NCBI GenBank assembly: GCA_023410675.1
Contig: JAEYPM010000044.1
Location: forward strand, 1 to 60,027
Reading direction: 5' to 3'
Origin: Bacillota bacterium
GTDB taxonomy: Bacteria > Bacillota > Clostridia > Lachnospirales > Cellulosilyticaceae
Length of the DNA: 60,027 nucleotides
Made by a program: the position numbers and the translations under genes. The notes below the pieces were generated by a model. The model did no database searches and was not told the DNA's origin. It saw nothing but the letters and a program-made list of their open reading frames with translations. Positions 7,590-15,628 of this stretch are shown piece by piece; the first letter of the stretch is position 1, and the number at the start of each line of letters is the position of its first letter.

Positions 7590-8393
7590 TTATTCTTGTT
7601 TTTCTCTAGCCTTCTTAAGTAAATATCTTTTCTTATATTTTATGCTTGCATAAGTCCCTATTTTCTTTATGATTGAATAATTAACTGCTCCTCCTACAAC
7701 CCCTACGACTGGAATACCTTGGAGAAATTTCCCCACTAACATGGCCTCTGATAATACTTTTGAAGTCTCCTCCATTTGTACTTTTAAGTCTATTTCAGTT
7801 GTCATCTTTTGATCTATTTGACTTGCTAAGATATTTAGCTCTTTATTAAGCGTTTTTTGTTGTTCTCCTTGTGTCATAGCTCCACAAATCAGATAAAGAA
7901 TATAAGCTTTTTCTTCATCACTTTTATAATCATAGCCATAACTAAGAGCTACTTCATAAATAGTCCTCATAATGACTGCTATAAAAAGTGGAATATCTGG
8001 CAATCCTATACCAAGAAGGCCTAAAACTCCTCCTTCTAGAACCGTCAGGGAGGTATTGATCATTTTTGCTGAGTCTGCTTGTTTATCTAGTCTTTTAATA
8101 TACTTTTTACTTAATCTCTTATCAATGGCATAGTTATATAAATCATGCTCTAGCTGAATTTGATCCTTTTTATAGGTTCTTTCAATATAACGATCTCCTT
8201 TTTCAAAGACTAAATAAAAAGCCTTTAAAAAAGCACTTTCTAGAGTGAATTTTAGTTTGTTGGGTATTGCCTCTTGAACTTTATTTATTATAGGATCTAT
8301 TGTTGATTTAAGGAGCTTATTTTGTTTTTTACTTATAATTTTTTCTTCTTTTTTATTTAATCGTTTAAATTGCTTATTTAATTCTTGATCCAT
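7590..8393 (-). CDS. EcsC-family protein
   Basis: A 267-residue protein of the EcsC family, usually membrane-associated and of unclear biochemical role. The central hydrophobic stretch (LEGGVLGLLGIGLPDIPLFI, residues ~120-140) with the GLPDIP motif, and the later GKFLQGIPVVGVVGGAVNY segment, are typical. The first ~60 residues are lysine-rich. AGAAGGGG precedes the ATG. It stands alone, with the tlp terminator on one side and a roughly 150-bp gap before thiD on the other. No partner EcsA/EcsB transporter is nearby. Confidence 0.85.
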   Translation of the reverse strand: MDQELNKQFKRLNKKEEKIISKKQNKLLKSTIDPIINKVQEAIPNKLKFTLESAFLKAFYLVFEKGDRYIERTYKKDQIQLEHDLYNYAIDKRLSKKYIKRLDKQADSAKMINTSLTVLEGGVLGLLGIGLPDIPLFIAVIMRTIYEVALSYGYDYKSDEEKAYILYLICGAMTQGEQQKTLNKELNILASQIDQKMTTEIDLKVQMEETSKVLSEAMLVGKFLQGIPVVGVVGGAVNYSIIKKIGTYASIKYKKRYLLKKAREKQE

Positions 8394-8547
8394 ATTTCGC
8401 CCCTTCTTATTATATTCTTCTTTTAATCCATGTGCTTAGTAGTACACTAATTATATTATACCTCGATAATAAACCTTCTACTACTTATTCTTTTAGCTCT
8501 CTATAGTATTCACATTTTCAACTTTTAGTCATTCTTTGTAAACTCAT

Positions 8548-9333
8548 TCAATTGTAAATATTCCACATATGGTTTAATGGTCCACTTCCTTGCCCTAAAT
8601 CAAGCATTGCTTTTAGTGCTCCTGATATATATTCCTTTGCTAATTGGATAGATGTTTCCATATCCATACCCTTAGCAAGACCTGAAACAATTGCACTAGA
8701 TAAAGTACAACCTGTTCCATGCGTGTTTTCATTGTTTATTCTTTCCCCCACAAACCATCTATAAGTATTATTTGAATAGAATAGATCATTTGCATCATTT
8801 ATGTTATGTCCACCTTTACATAGCACTGCACAGTTATACGCACTGCTAATAATCTGAGCCGCATTAATCATATCTGCTTCATTTTGAATAGATATTCCTG
8901 ATAAGACACTAGCTTCCGGAATATTAGGTGTTAACAAAACTGCCTGGCGAAACAAAAAAGTTTTTAGGGCCTCTATTGCCTCTTCCTGAATCAATCTTGA
9001 TCCACTTGTGGAAACCATCACCGGATCTACAACAATATTTTTCGCATGGTAAAATTTTAGTTTTTCTGATATGATTTTGATTAGTTCAACTGAAGAAACC
9101 ATACCAATCTTAACTGCATCTGGATAAATATCAGCAAAAATACTATCTAATTGCTTTCCTAAAAATTCTGAGGTAACTTCCATAATACCTGTGACGCCAG
9201 TAGTATTCTGTGCTGTCAGTGCCGTGATAGCACTCATAGCATACACCCCATGTGCTGTCATCGTTTTAATATCTGCTTGAATGCCTGCTCCTCCGCTACA
9301 ATCACTTCCTGCAATTGTTAATGCTGTTTTCAT
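8548..9333 (-). CDS. thiD: Hydroxymethylpyrimidine/phosphomethylpyrimidine kinase
   Basis: A 261-residue ribokinase-fold enzyme that phosphorylates HMP and HMP-phosphate for thiamine synthesis. Signatures are TIAGSDCSGGAGIQADIKT at the N-terminus, VVDPVMVSTSG mid-protein and the catalytic anion-hole motif NTHGTGCTLSSAI near the C-terminus. I use ATG 9333, next to AGAGGGAAAA, over an upstream in-frame ATG at 9357 that overlaps the thiE stop and would add eight residues. It is the last gene of the thiM-thiE-thiD operon. Confidence 0.93.
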   Translation of the reverse strand: MKTALTIAGSDCSGGAGIQADIKTMTAHGVYAMSAITALTAQNTTGVTGIMEVTSEFLGKQLDSIFADIYPDAVKIGMVSSVELIKIISEKLKFYHAKNIVVDPVMVSTSGSRLIQEEAIEALKTFLFRQAVLLTPNIPEASVLSGISIQNEADMINAAQIISSAYNCAVLCKGGHNINDANDLFYSNNTYRWFVGERINNENTHGTGCTLSSAIVSGLAKGMDMETSIQLAKEYISGALKAMLDLGQGSGPLNHMWNIYN

Positions 9334-9356
9334 ATTTTTCCCTCTTTCTTTGCACA

Positions 9357-10010
9357 TTAACCATGTGGTCTTTCCTGCACCATTTTTTCTGTTAATTTTT
9401 TTAAGCTTTCTGTAGCCTTAATAATATCAGGCTGAGCAAAAATTGCACTAATAACAGCTATCCCACATAGTCCAAGTCTTGATAATTCCATTACATTTCC
9501 CTCATGAATGCCCCCAATTGCCACAACAGGTATCTTTACACTTTGGCATATTTCTTTTAAGGTTTCATGACTTACATCATCTGCATCAGTCTTTGATCCA
9601 GTGTAAAATACTGCTCCAACGCCTAAATAACTGGCTCCTTGTTTTTCTGCTAAGATTGCCTGGTCAACTGTCTGCACAGATACCCCAAGAATCTTATCTT
9701 GACCTATAAGATTACGTACATGACCTGCTTCCATATCCCTTTGGCCTACATGAACCCCATCTGCATCTGCTGCTATAGCTATATCTATATTGTCATTAAT
9801 AACAAACGGTACATGATATTTTTGGCATAGTGCTTTTATCTCTTTTGCTTCCTTAAGAAATTGTTCTATCTCTAATGCTTTTTCTCTAAGTTGTACAAAG
9901 GTTACACCACCTATTAGTGCTTTTTCTACTGCATCAGTTAATGTCTCCCCTTTTAGCCACGTTCTATCAGTAACAGCATATAGCAGCAAATCTTTTTTAT
10001 CGCACTTCAT
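9357..10010 (-). CDS. thiE: Thiamine-phosphate synthase
   Basis: A 217-residue TIM-barrel enzyme that joins HMP-diphosphate to thiazole-phosphate. Diagnostic elements are LLYAVTDRTWL at the start, FVQLREKAL, FVINDNIDIAIAADADGVHV with GQRDM, and VVAIGGIHEGN near the end. ATG 10010 overlaps the last codons of thiM by 14 bases and has AAAGGAG within the thiM 3' end. Starting further upstream would add 28 unrelated residues encoded inside thiM. The overlap implies translational coupling with thiM. Confidence 0.95.
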   Translation of the reverse strand: MKCDKKDLLLYAVTDRTWLKGETLTDAVEKALIGGVTFVQLREKALEIEQFLKEAKEIKALCQKYHVPFVINDNIDIAIAADADGVHVGQRDMEAGHVRNLIGQDKILGVSVQTVDQAILAEKQGASYLGVGAVFYTGSKTDADDVSHETLKEICQSVKIPVVAIGGIHEGNVMELSRLGLCGIAVISAIFAQPDIIKATESLKKLTEKMVQERPHG

Positions 10011-10818
10011 ATTTTGCTCCTTTTTCAAATGTTTCTCCATCCATTTTGTAAATGGCATCAATAATCCTATTTCGATATGTCGCATTTCCATCAACCGGCC
10101 TCATATTACGCCATCCAATTTCACCTGCAAGTCCCATACCGCACACAGCAACAGCTACTGCTTCTAGCTCACAAGTTGGGTTTGCTATAAGAAAAGCCAC
10201 AATCATTGCAGAAAGTTGACACCCCGTACCAGTGATTTCACCCATTTCACTTCTTCCATTTCTAATAATATAGCACTTCTTCCCATCAGTCACAAGGTCA
10301 ATGGCTCCGGTTACTGCTATAATACATCCTCTGTTTTTAGAAAATTCCTTTACAAATGTTACTGCATCATCAAGAGAATCCTCCGTAACAATGTCAGCTA
10401 TATTAGCATCAACACCTTGAGTACTTCCACTTCCAAATGCTAATGTCTTAATCTCAGAAATATTTCCTCTGATTACATCTAACTTAATTTCTTTCATTAA
10501 CCTAGTTGCAACATCTGTACGCAGTTTACTTCCCCCCGCTCCGACTGGGTCAAGCAAAACTTTATGTCCTAACTCATTTGCCTTTTTCCCTGCTAGAAAC
10601 ATTGAGGGTATAGTATTTTTGTTTAACGTTCCTATATTAATATTAAGCCCATCACATAAAGCTGTAATTTCTTCTACTTCATCTATATCATCTGACATAA
10701 TAGGGCTTCCTCCACATGCAAGAAGCACATTGGCAACATCATTTACTGTTACATAATTTGTGATATTATGCACCAGTGGCTTTTTCTTACGCACATTTTC
10801 TATACATTCTTTTAACAT
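9997..10818 (-). CDS. thiM: Hydroxyethylthiazole kinase
   Basis: A 273-residue kinase that phosphorylates the salvaged thiazole alcohol. Family features are KKPLVHNITNYVTVNDVAN near residues 15-33, SPIMSDD, LLDPVGAGGSKLR and the active-site EITGTGCQLSAMI. ATG 10818 follows AAAGGAG, so I prefer it to an upstream in-frame start five codons earlier. It is the first gene of the operon, directly behind the TPP riboswitch. No thiC, thiG or thiH lies in the window, so the operon as seen is a salvage pathway. Confidence 0.95.
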   Translation of the reverse strand: MLKECIENVRKKKPLVHNITNYVTVNDVANVLLACGGSPIMSDDIDEVEEITALCDGLNINIGTLNKNTIPSMFLAGKKANELGHKVLLDPVGAGGSKLRTDVATRLMKEIKLDVIRGNISEIKTLAFGSGSTQGVDANIADIVTEDSLDDAVTFVKEFSKNRGCIIAVTGAIDLVTDGKKCYIIRNGRSEMGEITGTGCQLSAMIVAFLIANPTCELEAVAVAVCGMGLAGEIGWRNMRPVDGNATYRNRIIDAIYKMDGETFEKGAKYEVR

Positions 10819-10857
10819 AATTACTCCTTTCATAAATACAAGCCAAAATAAGTTAAT

Positions 10858-10891
10858 AAAAAAGCATATATACCACTAGAAGTATATATGC
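10858..10891 (-). terminator. Riboswitch-controlled terminator
   Basis: A perfect 10-bp stem (GCATATATAC/GTATATATGC on the plus strand) followed on the minus strand by six T lies between the TPP aptamer and thiM. It is the expression platform: TPP binding should favour this hairpin and stop transcription before the operon. Confidence 0.85.
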
Positions 10892-10907
10892 TTTATTTTC
10901 GCTAGAT

Positions 10908-10992
10908 ATATCCCTACGTTGGCATTACCCAAATCAGGTTACGGGTCTAAGCACACAGCTTACTCTCAGCCTGCTTATTACAAGCTCCCCCT
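10908..10992 (-). promoter_or_regulatory. TPP riboswitch (THI element)
   Basis: On the minus strand the conserved aptamer landmarks appear in order: GGGGGAGC, GGCTGAGAGTA, AGACCCGTAACCTGAT, GGTAATGCC and AACGTAGGGA. These are the invariant blocks of the thiamine-pyrophosphate aptamer. Its position ahead of a terminator and thiM predicts repression of thiMED when TPP is abundant. Confidence 0.97.
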
Positions 10993-11007
10993 TTGTATTT
11001 ACTTGAG

Positions 11008-11035
11008 ATTATATCATAACCGATCAAACTATCAA
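11008..11035 (-). promoter_or_regulatory. Promoter of the thi operon
   Basis: On the minus strand TTGATA (11030-11035) and TATAAT (11008-11013) are separated by 16 bases, just upstream of the TPP aptamer. This is a near-consensus sigma-A promoter whose start point would fall immediately before the aptamer. Confidence 0.65.
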
Positions 11036-11288
11036 ACATAAATTGTTCTTCACATACCCTTTTTAAAACTTTTTCGTCTTATGATCTTAACATTTGGCGT
11101 TAAATGTGCCCTTCATTTTCATATATGATAATCTAAATAAATATTTGTTCTATAAATAATTTGTTATTCATATTTTTTATATAATTTACTGCTATATTCA
11201 ATATGTAACCAATTATCTATATTATATAATTTTATTCATATCGTTTTTTGTTTTATTTTTACAACAATACCTACTTCTCATTTGACTA

Positions 11289-11317
11289 TTGATAATTTAA
11301 TATATTATTGATAAAAT
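11289..11317 (+). promoter_or_regulatory. Possible promoter of the AIM24-TerD operon
   Basis: TTGATA and TAAAAT are separated by 17 bases, ~80 bases before the AIM24 start. The rest of the ~360-bp stretch from 11036 to 11394 is very A+T rich and shows no gene. In such sequence chance matches are common, so the call is weak. Confidence 0.35.
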
Positions 11318-11394
11318 TATTGTAATATGTGGTTATTATTCAAGATATTATCTTTAAAAAATTACCAATCATACTAAACAAGGGAGGGTTTTGC

Positions 11395-12213
11395 ATGTTT
11401 CAATTGCAAACAGTAAATGAGTTAGCTTGTATGGCCCAAGGACAAAATGTTCTTTATAGTAAAAAAGGATCCATGGTTGCATACCAAGGTCAATTTAAGT
11501 TCGAAAAACTTTTAATCGGTCCTGGAGGAAATCTAGCTTCTGCAGTTATAGGCCATGTTGCTAGAAGGTTTACTGGTGAAAATATGGAGCTTATGAAGGT
11601 AACAGGACAAGGAATGTTATATATGGCAGAACTTGCTAAACATGTCACTGTTATAACCTTGCAACCTGGCGATAGCATTGGTGTTGAAAGTGAAAATCTA
11701 TTAGCTTTCACAGAGAGCTGTGACTATGGTGTAAGATTTATTGGTGTTGGTGTTATCTCACAAAAAGGACTTTTTACTTCTAGCGTAAAAGCTAAAGGTC
11801 CTGGTGCACAGGTAGCTATATTAACAGATGGTAATCCACTAGTTTTAAAAAGTCCATGTGTTGTTGACCCTGATGCTGTTGTATGCTGGACTGGTCCCGA
11901 TCCTTCCTTTAAATTAGATTTAAATTGGAAAACCATTATCGGTCAAACTTCTGGCGAATCCTATATGTTAGAATTTAAGAATCCTGGACAAACTGTCATA
12001 GTACAACCATCTGAAAGAAAATCTGGGGTAAAAATTGGTATTGATGACAGAGATTATACACCAGATACACAAGGAAGTGCTTACCAAAACACACAACAAA
12101 ACATGTCTAATATGTTCCAGAATTTTACTGGTGGCGGAAGCCCTATGGGTGGCGGTATGCAACAAGGCGGCGGTTTAGGTGGCCTTCTTGGCGGAATTCT
12201 AAACGGAAGATAG
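11395..12213 (+). CDS. AIM24-family protein
   Basis: A 272-residue protein of the AIM24 beta-helical fold (originally a mitochondrial protein, widespread in bacteria, function unclear). Recognisable segments are ALIVE-type glycine-rich strands such as GPGGNLASAVIGHVARRFTG, VTVITLQPGDSIGVESENLL and GPGAQVAILTDG. The last ~35 residues are a low-complexity Gly/Met/Gln tail. ATG 11395 follows GGGAGGG. It leads a three-gene unit with two TerD-domain proteins (gaps of 38 and 23 bases), which suggests a role in the same stress-response complex. Confidence 0.82.
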   Translation: MFQLQTVNELACMAQGQNVLYSKKGSMVAYQGQFKFEKLLIGPGGNLASAVIGHVARRFTGENMELMKVTGQGMLYMAELAKHVTVITLQPGDSIGVESENLLAFTESCDYGVRFIGVGVISQKGLFTSSVKAKGPGAQVAILTDGNPLVLKSPCVVDPDAVVCWTGPDPSFKLDLNWKTIIGQTSGESYMLEFKNPGQTVIVQPSERKSGVKIGIDDRDYTPDTQGSAYQNTQQNMSNMFQNFTGGGSPMGGGMQQGGGLGGLLGGILNGR

Positions 12214-12251
12214 TTATAAAATTTACCAGTATATTAATAGGAGGCAATTTC

Positions 12252-12833
12252 ATGAGTATATTACAAAAAGATCAAAAACTTAATCTTTCTAGCTCCATTC
12301 CGAACTTATCCAAACTTTTAGTTGGACTAGGATGGACAGTAAGTACTGAAGGAGAATCTTTTGACCTTGACGCTAGTGCGTTTATGCTAACTACAAACAA
12401 TGCTATTAGGGATAAGAAAGATTTTGTTTATTATAATAACTTAGAAGATCCATCAGGCATATTAAAACATAGTGGAGATAATATTCAAGGTGGCACAGGA
12501 GACTGTGAGCAGATTTTAGTTGACCTTACAAAAATGCCAGCTGAACTTGGTCATATTACCTTTGTTGTGACCATATATGATGCCTATAATCGTCAACAAA
12601 CTTTTGGAAAAGTATCAAATGCATATATAAGGATATGTGATGCAAACACTAACAATGAAATTGCAAGATACAATTTAGGACAAGAATTCTTTAATGCTAC
12701 CTCTATTGTTTTTGGTGATGTGGCAAAAATTAACAATGAGTGGTTTTTTGATGCAGTAGGTGTAGCTTTCTCTGGAGGACTAGAATCTATTGCAGGTGAC
12801 TTTGATATTAATGTAGTCAAAAGTGCTCAATAA
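12252..12833 (+). CDS. TerD-domain stress protein
   Basis: A 193-residue TerD protein. The family fold binds calcium and is linked to tellurite, chemical or phage stress. Typical elements are LVGLGWTVS, FDLDASAFML, DFVYYNNLEDPSG, LKHSGDN and the later FVVTIYDA with ARYNLGQE. The conserved acidic residues expected to bind calcium (DLDASAF, GDN) are present. AGGAGG lies 8 bases before the ATG. It is the middle gene of the AIM24-TerD-TerD unit. No TerC, TerA or TerY was found. Confidence 0.92.
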   Translation: MSILQKDQKLNLSSSIPNLSKLLVGLGWTVSTEGESFDLDASAFMLTTNNAIRDKKDFVYYNNLEDPSGILKHSGDNIQGGTGDCEQILVDLTKMPAELGHITFVVTIYDAYNRQQTFGKVSNAYIRICDANTNNEIARYNLGQEFFNATSIVFGDVAKINNEWFFDAVGVAFSGGLESIAGDFDINVVKSAQ

Positions 12834-12856
12834 GCCGCAGAAAGGATGATTTATTC

Positions 12857-13768
12857 ATGGATTTAGGTATAACCAATAAGGTTTCTCCAGGTTTATCTTT
12901 AAATACGTTAGATCAACAAGGTACAGGTGGGCAACCTCAAGTGCAACCTGTGCAACAGCCTCAAGCACATCAGTATGGTCAGCCTATGCAACAACCTCAA
13001 GGGCAACAATATGGTCAGCCTATGCAGCAACCTCAGGGGCAACAATTTGACCAATCTATGCAACAACCTCAAGGGCAACAGTTTGGCCAGCCTATGCAAC
13101 AACCTCAAGGGCAACAGTTTGGTCAGCCTATGCAGCAGCCTCAAGCACAACAGTTTGGTCAGCCTGCCCCTACTATGCAAAGACCAGCTTCAAATGCTGT
13201 AAGCCTTCAAAAAGGTCAAAAAGTCAGCCTATCTAAAATGAATGGTGCACTAGATCAAGTTCTTGTTGGCTTGGGATGGGATGTGTCTCCAAATCCTATA
13301 CCTCATGATCTAGATGTAGAAGTATTTATGCTTAATGCAACTGACAAGGTAGTAGGCACTGACTGGTTTGTATTTTACAATCAACTTGTAAGTCCAGATG
13401 GAAGCGTTAGACACTCTGGAGATAATAAAACTGGAAATGCCGAGGGTGATGATGAAACCATCCATGTTTCTCTATCAAAGGTTTCTCCTCAAGTAAGCAA
13501 ACTTGTATTTGTTGTTACCATTAATGATGCAGCTCAAAAAGGTCACAACTTTAGCCAAGTACGTAATGCCTATATTCGTATCGTAGATATGGCTAACAAT
13601 TCGGAGCTTGTACGATTTAATTTAACTGACTATTATCCAAATGTAATCTCTATGATGGTTGGTGAAATATATAGGCACAATAATGAATGGAAATTTAATC
13701 CTATTGGTGATGGAACATCTGATGATTTGATGGGTCTATGCCAAAGATATGGTGTAAATGTACAATAA
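12857..13768 (+). CDS. TerD-domain protein with Gln/Pro-rich repeat N-terminus
   Basis: A 303-residue protein. Residues ~20-105 are low-complexity repeats of about 12 residues built on QPQGQQFGQPMQ. Residues ~115-303 are a TerD domain (LVGLGWDVSPN, HDLDVEVFMLN, VRHSGDNKTG, LVFVVTINDA, LVRFNLTDYYPN). The repeats probably form a flexible arm for assembly or tethering, while the TerD part should bind calcium. AAAGGATGA precedes the ATG. A long structured hairpin follows the stop. The repeat codons vary mostly at third positions, so the protein sequence is being kept. Confidence 0.9.
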   Translation: MDLGITNKVSPGLSLNTLDQQGTGGQPQVQPVQQPQAHQYGQPMQQPQGQQYGQPMQQPQGQQFDQSMQQPQGQQFGQPMQQPQGQQFGQPMQQPQAQQFGQPAPTMQRPASNAVSLQKGQKVSLSKMNGALDQVLVGLGWDVSPNPIPHDLDVEVFMLNATDKVVGTDWFVFYNQLVSPDGSVRHSGDNKTGNAEGDDETIHVSLSKVSPQVSKLVFVVTINDAAQKGHNFSQVRNAYIRIVDMANNSELVRFNLTDYYPNVISMMVGEIYRHNNEWKFNPIGDGTSDDLMGLCQRYGVNVQ

Positions 13769-13798
13769 GTAAATATGCAATAATGTGTAAAAAATAAT

Positions 13799-13874
13799 AA
13801 GTGCTTCAACAGATGCGTCTAAAAAAAGGCACTATGCTGATAAATCAGATAGCATCTCATCGAAGCACTTTTTT
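13799..13874 (+). terminator. Long terminator hairpin after the TerD operon
   Basis: Outer arms AAGTGCTTC (13799-13807) and GAAGCACTT (13862-13870) enclose further short dyads (GATGC/GCATC, CTGAT/ATCAG) and are followed by a T-run. It ends the TerD operon and may also end the convergent nif-like operon. The ~55-base structured loop is larger than usual for a terminator. Confidence 0.7.
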
Positions 13875-13951
13875 AATTTGCATGGTTCTTTCATGTTTTG
13901 TTAAAAAAGATTATTTATTAACCTATAAATGGGGAGGTTAATATAAAACAC

Positions 13952-14806
13952 TTAAATACGATAATCATCCTTTATAGAATCTAGCAAACCAAATTCCAGT
14001 AAAATTGCCTCTAACCGTTCATGTGACATTGGTTTAGGAATTGTAAAATGAGTGTTCTCATCAATCGCTTTTGCTAGCTGACGGTATTCATCCGCCTGCT
14101 TAGAGCTAGCATTATACTCAATAACAGTTTTTCGGTTGATTTCAGCACGCTGTACTACATTGTCGCGAGGAACAAAATGAATCAGCTGTGTTCCTAATTC
14201 AGCACAAAAAGCTCGAAGAAGGTCAATCTCACGATCAACATTACGGCTGTTACAGATAATACCGCCAAGTCTGACACCACCCTTTTTAGCAAACTTTGCT
14301 ACACCTTTTGCAATATTGTTTGCAGCATACAATGCCATCATCTCACCACTTGCCACTATATAAATTTCTTTAGCTTTTCCTTCTCTAATCGGCATAGCAA
14401 AACCACCACAAACAACGTCTCCAAGAACATCATAAAATACATAATCAAGATCCTCCGTATAGGCCCCAAGTTGTTCTAATAAACCTATCGAAGTAATAAT
14501 TCCACGTCCAGCACATCCAACACCAGGTTCTGGACCTCCTGATTCTACGCACTTGATCCCACCAAAGCCGGTACGCAGAATACTGTTTAGTTCCACATCT
14601 TCTCCTGTGTCACGTAGCGTATCTAGAACGGTGCGTTGTGCAAGCACGCCTAACAAAAGTCTTGTGGAATCAGCCTTTGGGTCACACCCTACCACCATAA
14701 CCTTTTTCCCACTTTCTGCAAGTGCTGAAGTCAGGTTTTGTGTGGTCGTTGATTTCCCAATACCACCCTTTCCATAAATTGCAATTTGTCTAATTTCTTT
14801 ACTCAT
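13952..14806 (-). CDS. NifH-like nitrogenase reductase (Fe protein)
   Basis: A 284-residue homodimeric ATP-dependent electron donor, the Fe-protein partner of the NifDK-like proteins in this operon. The P-loop GKGGIGKST is at ~12-20. The two cysteines that bridge the dimer with one [4Fe-4S] cluster are in GVGCAGRGI (C98) and DVVCGGFAMPIR (C133). CDPKADSTR gives the switch I region. The length is that of true NifH (~280-290), not the longer BchL. ATG 14806 follows GGAGG; an upstream in-frame ATG overlaps that site. It is the last gene of the operon, unusually far from nifDK, and sits 4 bases from an ABC importer ATPase. Confidence 0.93.
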   Translation of the reverse strand: MSKEIRQIAIYGKGGIGKSTTTQNLTSALAESGKKVMVVGCDPKADSTRLLLGVLAQRTVLDTLRDTGEDVELNSILRTGFGGIKCVESGGPEPGVGCAGRGIITSIGLLEQLGAYTEDLDYVFYDVLGDVVCGGFAMPIREGKAKEIYIVASGEMMALYAANNIAKGVAKFAKKGGVRLGGIICNSRNVDREIDLLRAFCAELGTQLIHFVPRDNVVQRAEINRKTVIEYNASSKQADEYRQLAKAIDENTHFTIPKPMSHERLEAILLEFGLLDSIKDDYRI

Positions 14807-14824
14807 AGCTTTATCCTCCAAAAT

Positions 14825-15628
14825 CTATATATTATACTCTGGCTGCGGCAATTCACTTGCCAACTTCAATTTTTCTAAAATCTTCTTGCGAATGGAAAGA
14901 AATTCACTACCTCCACGATGACGCGGATGAGGAAGATTGATCTTCATAATCTCACTAATCTTTCCAGGACGTGGTGTCATAATGACAATGCGATCTGAAA
15001 GATAAATCGCTTCATCCACGTCATGAGTGACCAATATCATTGTTGTTTTATTCTCTTTACGTAGCTCAAGCAATTTATCCTGAATATCAGCACGGGTAAA
15101 TGAATCCAGTGCACCCATGGGTTCATCAAGAAGAAGTACTTTAGGATTATTAATTAGTGCTCTAGCAATCGCAACACGCTGTGCCATACCACCACTTATC
15201 TGATGCGGATAGGATTTTTCAAATCCCTTAAGTCCAATGAGATCTAAATAATGTGCCACAAGGTCTTTATCTTCTTTATAAACACCACGAGCTTTAAGCC
15301 CTGTAGCAATATTTTTTTCAACAGTTAGCCATTGAAAAAGCCCTCCATGCTGGAAAACATAACCTCGCTGCGGATTTGGTTCTATAATTTGCTCTCCGTT
15401 AAGAATAAGTGATCCTGTTTCTGGTTTTTCAAGACCTGCAACCAGCCTAAGTAGCGTTGTCTTTCCGCAACCAGAAGATCCTATGATAGAGAGAAATTCT
15501 CCACGAAAGACAGATAAGTTGATATCTTGAAGGGCTTCAACATGATTATCCGTATCGTCATAATAAGTATGACACACATTTTCTATATCCAAAATAATAT
15601 CACTGATTACAGATAAGTCCTTACTCAT
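14825..15628 (-). CDS. Sulfonate/taurine/nitrate-type ABC importer ATPase
   Basis: A 267-residue ATPase of the SsuB/TauB group. It carries Walker A GSSGCGKTT (residues ~50), the Q-loop in FQHGGLFQWLTVEKN, signature ISGGMAQR, Walker B VLLLDEPMGALD and the H-loop VTHDVDEA. Its ATG overlaps the permease stop (ATGA). With the two genes upstream it forms a complete importer. SsuB-type systems bring in alkanesulfonates, and those next to methylthio-alkane reductases are thought to import organosulfur substrates. The actual substrate is inferred from the sulfur-gene context. Confidence 0.9.
   Translation of the reverse strand: MSKDLSVISDIILDIENVCHTYYDDTDNHVEALQDINLSVFRGEFLSIIGSSGCGKTTLLRLVAGLEKPETGSLILNGEQIIEPNPQRGYVFQHGGLFQWLTVEKNIATGLKARGVYKEDKDLVAHYLDLIGLKGFEKSYPHQISGGMAQRVAIARALINNPKVLLLDEPMGALDSFTRADIQDKLLELRKENKTTMILVTHDVDEAIYLSDRIVIMTPRPGKISEIMKINLPHPRHRGGSEFLSIRKKILEKLKLASELPQPEYNI

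Noticed and set aside
12908..13180. Short tandem DNA repeats that look like a CRISPR array or minisatellite, with long open frames on both strands
   Set aside because: The repeats are in frame with a TerD protein and code for QPQGQQ units without spacers; the opposite-strand frame is a by-product of the repeat.
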